Source: Flemingiibacterium sp045649205
GTDB lineage: Bacteria; Bacillota; Clostridia; Oscillospirales; CAG-272
Assembly: GCA_045649205.1 (NCBI GenBank)
Contig: JAZRPJ010000132.1
Coordinates: forward strand, 1-5,789
Length of the DNA stretch: 5,789 bases
Direction: 5' to 3'
The notes beneath the pieces were generated by a model that saw only the letters and a list, made by a program, of their open reading frames with translations, had not been told where the DNA came from and ran no database searches. The position numbers were made by a program, and so were the translations under genes. Below, piece by piece: positions 1 to 5,085 of this stretch; positions within the stretch are counted from its first letter, which is position 1, and every line of letters starts with the position of its first letter.

Positions 1-2
1 TC

Positions 3-95
3 TTCGGCTACAGATTAAAGCAAAGATGGCAAAAAAACAATATTGGCGAGGAATATCTCAAATATATAAAAATGAGAAAGGGTGACGTGAAATGA
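3..95 (+). CDS. C-terminal end of an upstream gene (partial, unidentified)
   Basis: This frame is open from the window edge to a TGA and gives about 30 residues, ending in a basic, lysine-rich tail (KYIKMRKGDVK). Its stop overlaps the start of the next gene in the classic ATGA arrangement (ATG 92-94, TGA 93-95), which suggests translational coupling in one operon. The frame beginning at base 2 is also open, to a TGA at 83-85, so the choice rests on the ATGA overlap and the more protein-like composition. No family can be recognised from so short a tail, and chance openness is possible. Confidence 0.42.
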   Translation, partial: FGYRLKQRWQKNNIGEEYLKYIKMRKGDVK

Positions 96-736
96 ACATA
101 CTGATAACCGGTACAAGTAGGGGCATCGGACGTGCCATAGCCTTGAAATTTCTCGATTCCGGCCATGCGGTATTGGGACTTGACCGTCTTCCCTCCTCCA
201 TAGATCACCCATCCTACACCCACGCGCAGGCTGATATCCTCACCGGTACGCTTCCCGACTTCACAGCGGATATCGTCATAAATAACGCCGGAGTGCAGGA
301 CAGCGGACGGGATATCGACATCAATTTAAAAGGAACGATCCGCGTAACCGAAAAATACGCCTTCCATGAGAGTATCAAGAGCATCCTTTTCATCGCATCC
401 GCCAGTGCCAGAACCGGCGCGGAATTCCCCGAATATGCCGCCAGCAAGGGCGGTATGGTAGCGTATATGAAGAACGTAGCACTCCGAGTGGCAAAATGGG
501 GCGCTGTATCAAACAGCCTTTCCCCCGGCGGCGTGCTGACCGAGCTTAACGCTCACGTTATAAATGATCCGAAACTTTGGGCAGAGATCATGGACGAAAC
601 GCCCCTTAAAAAATGGGCGACTCCCGAGGAAATCGCCGAATGGGCTTACTTCGTCACCGTCATAAACAAATCAATGACCGCCGAAGATATCCTCATAGAT
701 AACGGCGAATTCGCCCGGTCCAATTTCGTTTGGTAA
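92..736 (+). CDS. short-chain dehydrogenase/reductase (SDR) family oxidoreductase
   Basis: This is a classical-type SDR: a cytoplasmic NAD(P)-dependent oxidoreductase with a Rossmann fold. It shows the nucleotide-binding TGTSRGIG (residues 6-13), NNAG (64-67), a catalytic-type Asn in DINLKG (about 78), Ser103 in the IAS segment, the active-site YAASK (Tyr115, Lys119), PGGVLTEL after beta-6, and a TPEEIA/ILIDNGE C-terminus. Asp31 at the end of the second beta strand suggests a preference for NAD over NADP (inference from the family rule). At 214 residues it is shorter than the usual 240-260. NNAG comes about 20-25 residues earlier than usual, so the region between strands 2 and 4 is compact. 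The start is supported by an AAGGGTGA ribosome binding site (78-85) 6 nt upstream and by the ATGA overlap with the preceding frame. The substrate cannot be read from the sequence. Its neighbour upstream is unknown, and the next gene downstream has its own promoter. Confidence 0.93.
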   Translation: MNILITGTSRGIGRAIALKFLDSGHAVLGLDRLPSSIDHPSYTHAQADILTGTLPDFTADIVINNAGVQDSGRDIDINLKGTIRVTEKYAFHESIKSILFIASASARTGAEFPEYAASKGGMVAYMKNVALRVAKWGAVSNSLSPGGVLTELNAHVINDPKLWAEIMDETPLKKWATPEEIAEWAYFVTVINKSMTAEDILIDNGEFARSNFVW

Positions 737-776
737 TTCCCTATTGTAAATAGTATGTAAAATCGCGAGAATGTAC

Positions 777-805
777 TTGACAATCAAATGACCGTATGAT
801 ATAAT
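777..805 (+). promoter_or_regulatory. perfect sigma-A promoter with extended -10, upstream of the DUF1836 gene
   Basis: The -35 is TTGACA (777-782), the spacer is exactly 17 bp, and the -10 is TATAAT (800-805), preceded by TGA (797-799), the extended -10 motif. All twelve hexamer bases match consensus. The expected start is near 812, giving a leader of about 26 nt that contains the GAGGTGAT ribosome binding site. A promoter this strong usually needs repression to be controlled, and an imperfect palindrome lies over the -10 (see findings). Confidence 0.88.
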
Positions 806-837
806 TATACCACAGGATACGGCAGAGAGGTGATGCA

Positions 838-1428
838 ATGAAATTAGATGTTCAAAGCAAATATATTCCCGGAACCGTTATGGAAAGGGAGAAGATGGGT
901 AATGTGACGGGACTTGAGTTTCTCGACAAGATATTCTTCGTCACCGATGGCATAATGCTTGCCCATATCAGAGAGATCTGTGCCATTGACGGCTCTACCC
1001 TGCAGAACTGGACAAAAAGGGGCTATGTGGCCTCGGCAAAAAGCAAAAAGTATGATAAAAATCAACTTGCGCGCATACTTATAATCAATATGATGCGCGA
1101 CACCATGCAGCTTGATAAAATCTCCCGTGTGCTCGCTTATGTCAACGGTAAGGTAAACGACACCGCCGATGATATCATCCCCGAATCAGAGCTTTACGGC
1201 TATCTTTGCACTATAATCGATCAGCTGGTGGAGGATGAACTTCCCCCGGATGCAGATAATATACATGACCTCATCGTCCGTGCACTGAACGGATACGAGG
1301 AAAAGGTAGCAGGTGCACTGAAACGGCTTGAAACGGCCTGCAGTGTGATCATACTCACATATTATGCGGCGCTTGTAAAGCAAAAGGCTGATAGCCTTTA
1401 CGGTGGCATATTTGAAATCAATAATTGA
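838..1428 (+). CDS. DUF1836 domain-containing protein, probable DNA-binding regulator
   Basis: This 196-residue soluble protein resembles the DUF1836 family of Firmicutes. Residues about 34-104 form a MerR-like winged-helix region: a helix with LAHIREICAIDGSTLQNWTKRGY, then a wing-like KSKKYDKNQLARI, then further helices. The GSTLQNW...RGYV...KKY pattern is the family's recognisable core. The C-terminal half (about 112-190) is predicted mainly helical and ends in a moderately hydrophobic helix, more likely an oligomerisation segment than a membrane anchor. The start is set by a strong ribosome binding site (AGAGAGGTGA) about 6 nt upstream. It is the first gene behind a consensus promoter and lies 38 nt before the NfeD gene, so it may regulate itself and the membrane genes that follow. 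From memory, B. subtilis YkrK, reported to regulate htpX, belongs to this family; that should be verified. The regulatory role here is inferred. Confidence 0.82.
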   Translation: MKLDVQSKYIPGTVMEREKMGNVTGLEFLDKIFFVTDGIMLAHIREICAIDGSTLQNWTKRGYVASAKSKKYDKNQLARILIINMMRDTMQLDKISRVLAYVNGKVNDTADDIIPESELYGYLCTIIDQLVEDELPPDADNIHDLIVRALNGYEEKVAGALKRLETACSVIILTYYAALVKQKADSLYGGIFEINN

Positions 1429-1452
1429 CAGTTTGAATTTTCAATATCATAA

Positions 1453-1460
1453 AAGGAGGT
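1453..1460 (+). promoter_or_regulatory. near-perfect Shine-Dalgarno for the NfeD-like gene
   Basis: AAGGAGGT lies 6 nt before the ATG at 1467, an almost complete anti-16S match. It fixes this start and predicts strong translation. An ATG at 1462 is followed at once by TAA and is not a start. Confidence 0.85.
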
Positions 1461-1466
1461 AATGTA

Positions 1467-2090
1467 ATGACAAACTGGTGGGAATCCTTAACTGGGCTTC
1501 AGCATATATTTGCTTTCATCGGCATACCGGCCACACTTGTACTCATCGTTCAGACGGTGCTTCTCTTCTTCGGAATCGGCGACGGCGGCGGTGATGTGGA
1601 TATTGATGTGGATGCGGACATAGATGTTGACGGCATTGACATTGGAGAAGCCGGCGAGGGTGACGGTGGACTTACACTTTTTTCTGTGCGCGGCATTGTG
1701 GCAATGTTATGTATTGCAGGATGGTCGGGAATCGTTTTCGTTGATTTCGGGCTTTCAAATATCCTTTCCGTAATTTTGGCGTCGATCTGCGGCATTGCGG
1801 CACTTTTCGGCATGGCATATCTCCTAAAAGGCGTATCAAAGCTTCAATCAAGCGGAAACATACAGTTAGGCTCTGCTATCGGCAAGGTAGGCGAGGTATA
1901 TATTCCCATTCCCGCCGCCGGCGAGGGCAGAGGTAAAATTTCCATCACCGTTCAGGATAGATTCATCGAGCTTGATGCCATTTCAAGTGATGACTCACCC
2001 ATAAAGACCGGCGATTCCGTCAGAGTGGTTTCAATTAACGAAGCAGGTCTTGCAGTGGTGGAAAGAATCATGACAGCAAAACAAATATAA
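1467..2090 (+). CDS. NfeD-like membrane protein, flotillin partner (YuaF-type)
   Basis: This 207-residue protein has a hydrophobic segment at about 14-37, a Gly/Asp-rich acidic loop at 38-68 with strictly alternating acidic and aliphatic residues (43-60), two further membrane segments at about 73-95 and 97-121, and a C-terminal OB-fold-like domain at about 133-202. The IGKVGEVYIPIP...GKISI and IKTGDSVRVVSI...LAVVER strands of that domain are typical of NfeD proteins. NfeD proteins of this type (B. subtilis YuaF) are encoded directly before a flotillin and are thought to work with it in ordering membrane microdomains. Here the flotillin gene follows after 24 nt with its own ribosome binding site, supporting the same partnership. 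No protease domain is present, so this is the short, non-ClpP form. The membrane topology of the acidic loop is not decided by the sequence alone. Confidence 0.87.
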   Translation: MTNWWESLTGLQHIFAFIGIPATLVLIVQTVLLFFGIGDGGGDVDIDVDADIDVDGIDIGEAGEGDGGLTLFSVRGIVAMLCIAGWSGIVFVDFGLSNILSVILASICGIAALFGMAYLLKGVSKLQSSGNIQLGSAIGKVGEVYIPIPAAGEGRGKISITVQDRFIELDAISSDDSPIKTGDSVRVVSINEAGLAVVERIMTAKQI

Positions 2091-2114
2091 AAATATAACA
2101 AAGGAGAAAAAACT

Positions 2115-3536
2115 ATGACTAATTTATTTTTGACCGGTACTTCCGGCGCAGGACAGAATCTTCTGATGCTTCTCTGCGTTATCGCACTCCTGGTGCTGAC
2201 GACTCTCATCGTCATAGCTACACGCTATAAAAGATGTCCCTCCGATAAGGTTATGGTCATCTACGGTAAGGTCGGAAGCAACAAGGACGGTACTTCCCGT
2301 TCTGCCAAATGTATCCACGGCGGCGCGGCATTTATCTGGCCGGTAATTCAGTCTATGGAGTTCATGGATCTGACTCCCATGTCCATAAACGTAGACCTTA
2401 AAAACGCACTTTCGAAGCAGAATATCCGTGTTGATGTTCCCTCTCGTTTTACTGTAGGTATTTCCACCGAAACCGGTGTTATGCAGAACGCGGCTGAACG
2501 TCTTCTCGGCCTCAAGCTTGACGACATTCAGGAGCTTGCAAAGGATATAATCTTCGGTCAGCTCCGTCTTGTTGTGGCTACCATGGAAATTGAGGAAATC
2601 AACAATGACCGCGACAAGTTCCTTGAAGCTGTATCCGGAAACGTTGAAACCGAGCTTAAGAAGATCGGTCTTCGCCTCATCAACGTAAACGTAACCGACA
2701 TCACCGATGAAAGCGGATACATCATCGCTCTCGGTAAGGAAGCGGCAGCAAAGGCTATCAACGATGCGAAGATCTCCGTTGCCGAGGCTGACCGTGAGGG
2801 TGCTATCGGTTCTGCAAACGCAGAGCGTGACCAGCGTATCAGCGTATCCATCGCCAACTCCGAGGCTATCAAGGGTGAAAACGAATCCAAAGTACAGATC
2901 GCCGAATCCGAGGCTGTACGCCGTGAACGTGAGGCGGAATCTCTCAAGCGTGCTATCGCTGCCGAAAAGATCCAGGAAGCAAAGGCATTAGAGGAAGCAT
3001 ACTCCGCACAGAAAGCTGCAGAGCTTGCCCGTGCATCCCTTGAGCAGGCAACCCTCGAAGCTGATATCCTTGTAAAAGCTGAGATTCAGAAGAAAGAGCT
3101 CGAGCTCAAAGCCGAAGCGGAAGCTGAACAGATCCGCAGACTTGCAAAAGGTGAAGCAGACGCGCTTCTTCTCAAAATGCAGGCAGAGGCAGACGGTATG
3201 CGCAACATACTCATCAAGCAGGCGGAAGGTTTCGCGGAGATCGTCAAATCCGCAGGCGGTGCATCTGATGATGCAATTCGCCTCATGATCGCCGACAAGC
3301 TTGAAGAACTCACAAAGATTCAGGTTGAAGCTGTCAAGAACCTTAAGATCGACAAGGTTACCGTCTGGGACGGCGGAAATTCCGGCGACGGCAAGACCGC
3401 AACGGCAAATTTCCTCTCCGGTATGATGAAGTCAATTCCGCCTCTCAACGAGATGTTCGATATGGCGGGCATGAAGCTGCCCGATTATCTCGGTAAGGAG
3501 AAAAATGACTCTGAGGGCGCAAACGATAATCAGTAA
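2115..3536 (+). CDS. floT: flotillin family protein (SPFH/band 7 domain)
   Basis: This 473-residue protein has an N-terminal membrane anchor (about 15-36) followed by basic residues. The SPFH domain spans about 40-205 (SDKVMVIYGKVG near the start, LRLINVNVTDITDESGYI at its end). A long Glu/Ala-rich coiled coil with repeated A-E-A and E-A-x-K patterns covers about 205-375, followed by the flotillin C-terminal region to about 450 and a charged tail. The IDKVTVWDGG stretch (412-421) is characteristic of bacterial FloT/YuaG and animal flotillins. Length and domain order fit full-length bacterial flotillin. Such proteins oligomerise at the cytoplasmic face of the membrane and scaffold functional membrane microdomains; in B. 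subtilis this affects membrane fluidity, signalling and sporulation. AAGGAG (2101-2106) lies 8 nt before the ATG. The gene sits 24 nt behind its NfeD partner. Arginine codons are almost all CGT/CGC, unlike the more mixed use in the DUF1836 gene, which suggests high expression. Confidence 0.95.
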   Translation: MTNLFLTGTSGAGQNLLMLLCVIALLVLTTLIVIATRYKRCPSDKVMVIYGKVGSNKDGTSRSAKCIHGGAAFIWPVIQSMEFMDLTPMSINVDLKNALSKQNIRVDVPSRFTVGISTETGVMQNAAERLLGLKLDDIQELAKDIIFGQLRLVVATMEIEEINNDRDKFLEAVSGNVETELKKIGLRLINVNVTDITDESGYIIALGKEAAAKAINDAKISVAEADREGAIGSANAERDQRISVSIANSEAIKGENESKVQIAESEAVRREREAESLKRAIAAEKIQEAKALEEAYSAQKAAELARASLEQATLEADILVKAEIQKKELELKAEAEAEQIRRLAKGEADALLLKMQAEADGMRNILIKQAEGFAEIVKSAGGASDDAIRLMIADKLEELTKIQVEAVKNLKIDKVTVWDGGNSGDGKTATANFLSGMMKSIPPLNEMFDMAGMKLPDYLGKEKNDSEGANDNQ

Positions 3537-3543
3537 GTAATAA

Positions 3544-3579
3544 TATCACCGCAGATATCATATGCTATCTGCGGTGATA
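3544..3579 (+). repeat. 14-bp perfect hairpin between flotillin and the downstream membrane gene
   Basis: TATCACCGCAGATA (3544-3557) pairs without a mismatch with TATCTGCGGTGATA (3566-3579) around an 8-nt loop. It begins 7 nt after the flotillin stop. No T-run follows, so it is a poor intrinsic terminator. It may protect or process the upstream mRNA, or attenuate expression of the next gene. An in-frame ATG at 3562 falls in the loop and is unlikely to be a start. Confidence 0.75.
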
Positions 3580-3603
3580 GGCGCATTATGGTGGTGTATG
3601 ATT

Positions 3604-4416
3604 ATGAAAAAAGGTAAAACAAAAAAAGTGGGATTTTTCCGTCAGCTCGAAAATGAATTCCGCAAGAAAAAGTCCACATTTATACTTTTTGTAATTCTTC
3701 GAACTCTCGTCATATTTGCCGGTGTACGTGCCCTGTTTATCGGCAGCTATGAATCGGCGTTTTTGTGTGTTCTTACCCTGGCTCTTATGATGATTCCCGC
3801 CTTTGTGTCGAAAACTTTCCGTGTAGAGTTGCCGACTCCTCTTGAAAATATGGTGCTTGTTTTTATTTTCGCGGCGGAAATTTTAGGGGAGATCAATGAC
3901 TATTACATCAAATTTCCCATCTGGGATACAGCCCTTCATATAACCACAGGATTCCTTGCGGCGGCAGTTGGGCTGTCACTTATTGATCTTCTCAACCGAA
4001 CAGAGAAAATCAAATTTGATCTGTCGCCTTTTTTTGTTGCACTGATGGCGTTCTGTTTTTCAATGACCATCGGTGTTTTGTGGGAATTTCTCGAATTTGG
4101 TGCGGATCTTATCCTGCATACCGATATGCAGAAGGACACCGTAATACATTCTATCTCCTCGGTGGCACTTAACCCTGATGCAACCAACACAGCGGTAAAA
4201 ATCACGGGAATCACCGATACCGCGGTGAATTCCACCTCTCTTGGTATTAAAGGTTACCTTGATATCGGACTTATTGACACTATGAAAGACATGTTTGTCA
4301 ATTTCATCGGTGCGGTGGTGTTTTCGATTTTCGGATATTTTTACACGAAATATTCCGGCAAAAACCGCAGTGCCGGTGTTGTGGACGGACTTAGGATCAA
4401 AAGGAAAGACTCATAA
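3604..4416 (+). CDS. polytopic membrane protein, DUF2238/YjdF-like
   Basis: From the chosen start this is 270 residues: a very basic cytoplasmic N-terminus (KKGKTKKVG, FRKKK) and then about six hydrophobic segments at roughly 24-46, 49-69, 82-97, 109-130, 141-160 and 228-248. Conserved-looking features are an IWDTALHITTGF segment (residues 106-117, with Trp-Asp and His), VLWEFLEFGAD (158-168) and a late DTMKDMFVNFIGA (225-237). This pattern recalls the DUF2238/YjdF family of uncharacterised membrane proteins, and I place it there by resemblance only. The longest frame starts at 3562, but that ATG is inside the loop of the hairpin at 3544-3579 and would add an unrelated hydrophobic leader. ATG 3604, with GGTGG about 9 nt upstream, is preferred, and ATG 3598 is also possible. 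The gene is co-directional with the flotillin gene 67 nt upstream and no promoter is visible between them. Function unknown. Confidence 0.8.
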   Translation: MKKGKTKKVGFFRQLENEFRKKKSTFILFVILRTLVIFAGVRALFIGSYESAFLCVLTLALMMIPAFVSKTFRVELPTPLENMVLVFIFAAEILGEINDYYIKFPIWDTALHITTGFLAAAVGLSLIDLLNRTEKIKFDLSPFFVALMAFCFSMTIGVLWEFLEFGADLILHTDMQKDTVIHSISSVALNPDATNTAVKITGITDTAVNSTSLGIKGYLDIGLIDTMKDMFVNFIGAVVFSIFGYFYTKYSGKNRSAGVVDGLRIKRKDS

Positions 4417-4420
4417 TATT

Positions 4421-4451
4421 AAAAGACCGGACCATAAGGCCCGGTCTTTTT
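4421..4451. terminator. bidirectional intrinsic terminator
   Basis: AAAAGACCGG (4421-4430) pairs perfectly with CCGGTCTTTT (4441-4450), with two further C-G pairs inside a mismatch and an ATAA loop. Five T's end the plus-strand copy, and the minus strand also reads out into a T-rich tract. It lies between the convergent membrane-protein and spore-protein genes and can serve both. Confidence 0.92.
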
Positions 4452-4464
4452 GGTTATACTATAA

Positions 4465-4665
4465 TTACTTATTACCCTTGAGGTCGTTTTCGTACTTCTC
4501 GATCATCTTCTTAACCATCTGACCGCCGACGGAACCTGCCTGACGAGAGGTGAGTTCACCGTTGTAGCCCTGCTTGAGGTTAACACCCACTTCGCTGGCT
4601 GCCTCCATCTTGAACTGTTCGAGAGCTGCCTTTGCTTCAGGCACGACAATCTTATTACTTGCCAT
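4465..4665 (-). CDS. alpha/beta-type small acid-soluble spore protein (SASP)
   Basis: This 66-residue protein is of the usual SASP length. Family landmarks are an N-terminal Asn/Ser/Lys-rich start (MASNK), the germination protease (GPR) cleavage region KMEAASEVGV with predicted cleavage after Glu25, and the DNA-binding helices with LTSRQAGSVGGQMVKKMIEKYE (39-59). Alpha/beta SASPs coat forespore DNA, forcing an A-like helix that protects against UV and chemical damage, and are degraded by GPR at germination to supply amino acids. The start is fixed by AAGGAG (ctcctt on the plus strand at 4673-4678) 7 nt upstream. The gene is single, convergent to the flotillin operon, and has a sigma-G-like promoter candidate. 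It is the best evidence that the organism forms endospores. Which ssp paralogue it is cannot be decided. Confidence 0.97.
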   Translation of the reverse strand: MASNKIVVPEAKAALEQFKMEAASEVGVNLKQGYNGELTSRQAGSVGGQMVKKMIEKYENDLKGNK

Positions 4666-4695
4666 GATTTTTCTCCTTTGTTTTGAAAATATCTA

Positions 4696-4725
4696 TATTA
4701 TCGAGTAGCTTCACACAAGATTTAC
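4696..4725 (-). promoter_or_regulatory. candidate forespore (sigma-G type) promoter for the SASP gene
   Basis: On the minus strand GTAAAT (4725-4720) and GATAATA (4702-4696) are separated by 17 bp. They resemble the sigma-G pattern gHATR and cATnnTA with one clear mismatch in each element. Transcription would start near 4689, leaving a short leader of about 23 nt with the ribosome binding site. The assignment rests on fit plus the known forespore control of SASP genes. Confidence 0.5.
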
Positions 4726-4763
4726 GTCAAGGCGAAACAACTCTGTTAATTGAGCCTTGACGT
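4724..4763. repeat. 10-bp inverted repeat with 20-nt loop upstream of the SASP gene
   Basis: ACGTCAAGGC (4724-4733) and GCCTTGACGT (4754-4763) are perfect inverted copies. The loop contains a small nested AACA/TGTT pair (4736-4739, 4744-4747). One arm overlaps the candidate SASP -35 and the other contains TTGACG of a plus-strand promoter candidate. It could be an operator or a transcribed hairpin. No T-run follows on either strand, so a terminator is unlikely. Confidence 0.6.
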
Positions 4764-4786
4764 TTCCGCCCCGACTCTGTTATTAT
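4757..4786 (+). promoter_or_regulatory. weak candidate sigma-A promoter, plus strand
   Basis: TTGACG (4757-4762) and TATTAT (4781-4786) are 18 bp apart, each 5 of 6 to consensus. No gene begins until 5086, so a transcript from here would have a leader of nearly 300 nt. The -35 may simply be part of the inverted repeat. Confidence 0.25.
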
Positions 4787-4976
4787 TATCACCTGTATCA
4801 CGCTTTATATAAGTGGGAATTTACTCCGACGGTGGCAATTTTGGGCGATGGAAAATGTGTGCGTTGGTGAAATTTGCAGTATTGGAAATTTATTATTACT
4901 GTTTTATTGTTTCATCGATAAATTGTGTAGTTTTATTTCATTAATTATGTCACTGGATACAAATTAATTATATGTG

Positions 4977-5005
4977 TTGACAAATTGCCGCAGTTGTGAT
5001 ATAAT
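4977..5005 (+). promoter_or_regulatory. perfect sigma-A promoter with extended -10, upstream of the aminotransferase
   Basis: TTGACA (4977-4982), a 17-bp spacer and TATAAT (5000-5005), preceded by TGA (4997-4999), match consensus completely. The predicted start near 5012 gives a leader of about 75 nt to the ATG at 5086, which carries short inverted repeats (see findings). The design is the same as the promoter at 777-805. Confidence 0.88.
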
Positions 5006-5085
5006 ATAGTTTGGATATTTATGCCCAAATATCATACGCAATTATCCATATCCTTGTGTAATTTAAGTATAAAAAGGTGATAAAA

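Larger units (their letters stand above)
4666..5085. other. 420-bp intergenic region between divergent SASP and aminotransferase genes
   Basis: This AT-rich stretch holds the SASP promoter candidate, the inverted repeat at 4724-4763, a weaker plus-strand promoter candidate (4757-4786) and a perfect promoter (4977-5005) with a leader of about 75 nt. Between about 4790 and 4975 I see only low-complexity AT-rich sequence: no convincing gene, tRNA or repeat. A 39-codon frame at 4848-4967 lacks a well-placed ribosome binding site and is not called. Confidence 0.7.

Noticed and set aside
741..753. CTATTGTAAATAG as a terminator for the SDR gene.
   Set aside because: Only a 5-bp AT-rich stem and no T-run.
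1411..1440. Sigma-W-type promoter upstream of nfeD, as reported for B. subtilis yuaF.
   Set aside because: TGAAAT is present at 1413-1418 but no CGTA-type -10 follows at the required distance.
1425..1453. TTGACA overlapping the DUF1836 stop with CATAAA 17 bp downstream, as a separate promoter for nfeD.
   Set aside because: The -10 matches only 4 of 6 and transcription would begin inside the ribosome binding site; read-through from 777 is simpler.
2558..2947. 129-codon minus-strand frame opposite the flotillin gene.
   Set aside because: Ser/Arg/Ala-rich antisense shadow caused by codon bias, with no recognisable family.
2707..2991. Open frame inside the flotillin gene in another plus-strand frame (94 codons).
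   Set aside because: Ser/Arg-rich shadow of the coiled-coil codons; the flotillin frame has full domain support.
3562..3603. Upstream start for the DUF2238-like gene (14 extra residues).
   Set aside because: The start codon lies in the loop of a 14-bp hairpin, has no ribosome binding site, and a better start exists at 3604.
4848..4967. A 39-codon hydrophobic frame in the intergenic region (MENVCVGEICSIGN...).
   Set aside because: No well-spaced ribosome binding site, composition typical of AT-rich chance frames, and it ends just before a consensus promoter; not called as a gene.
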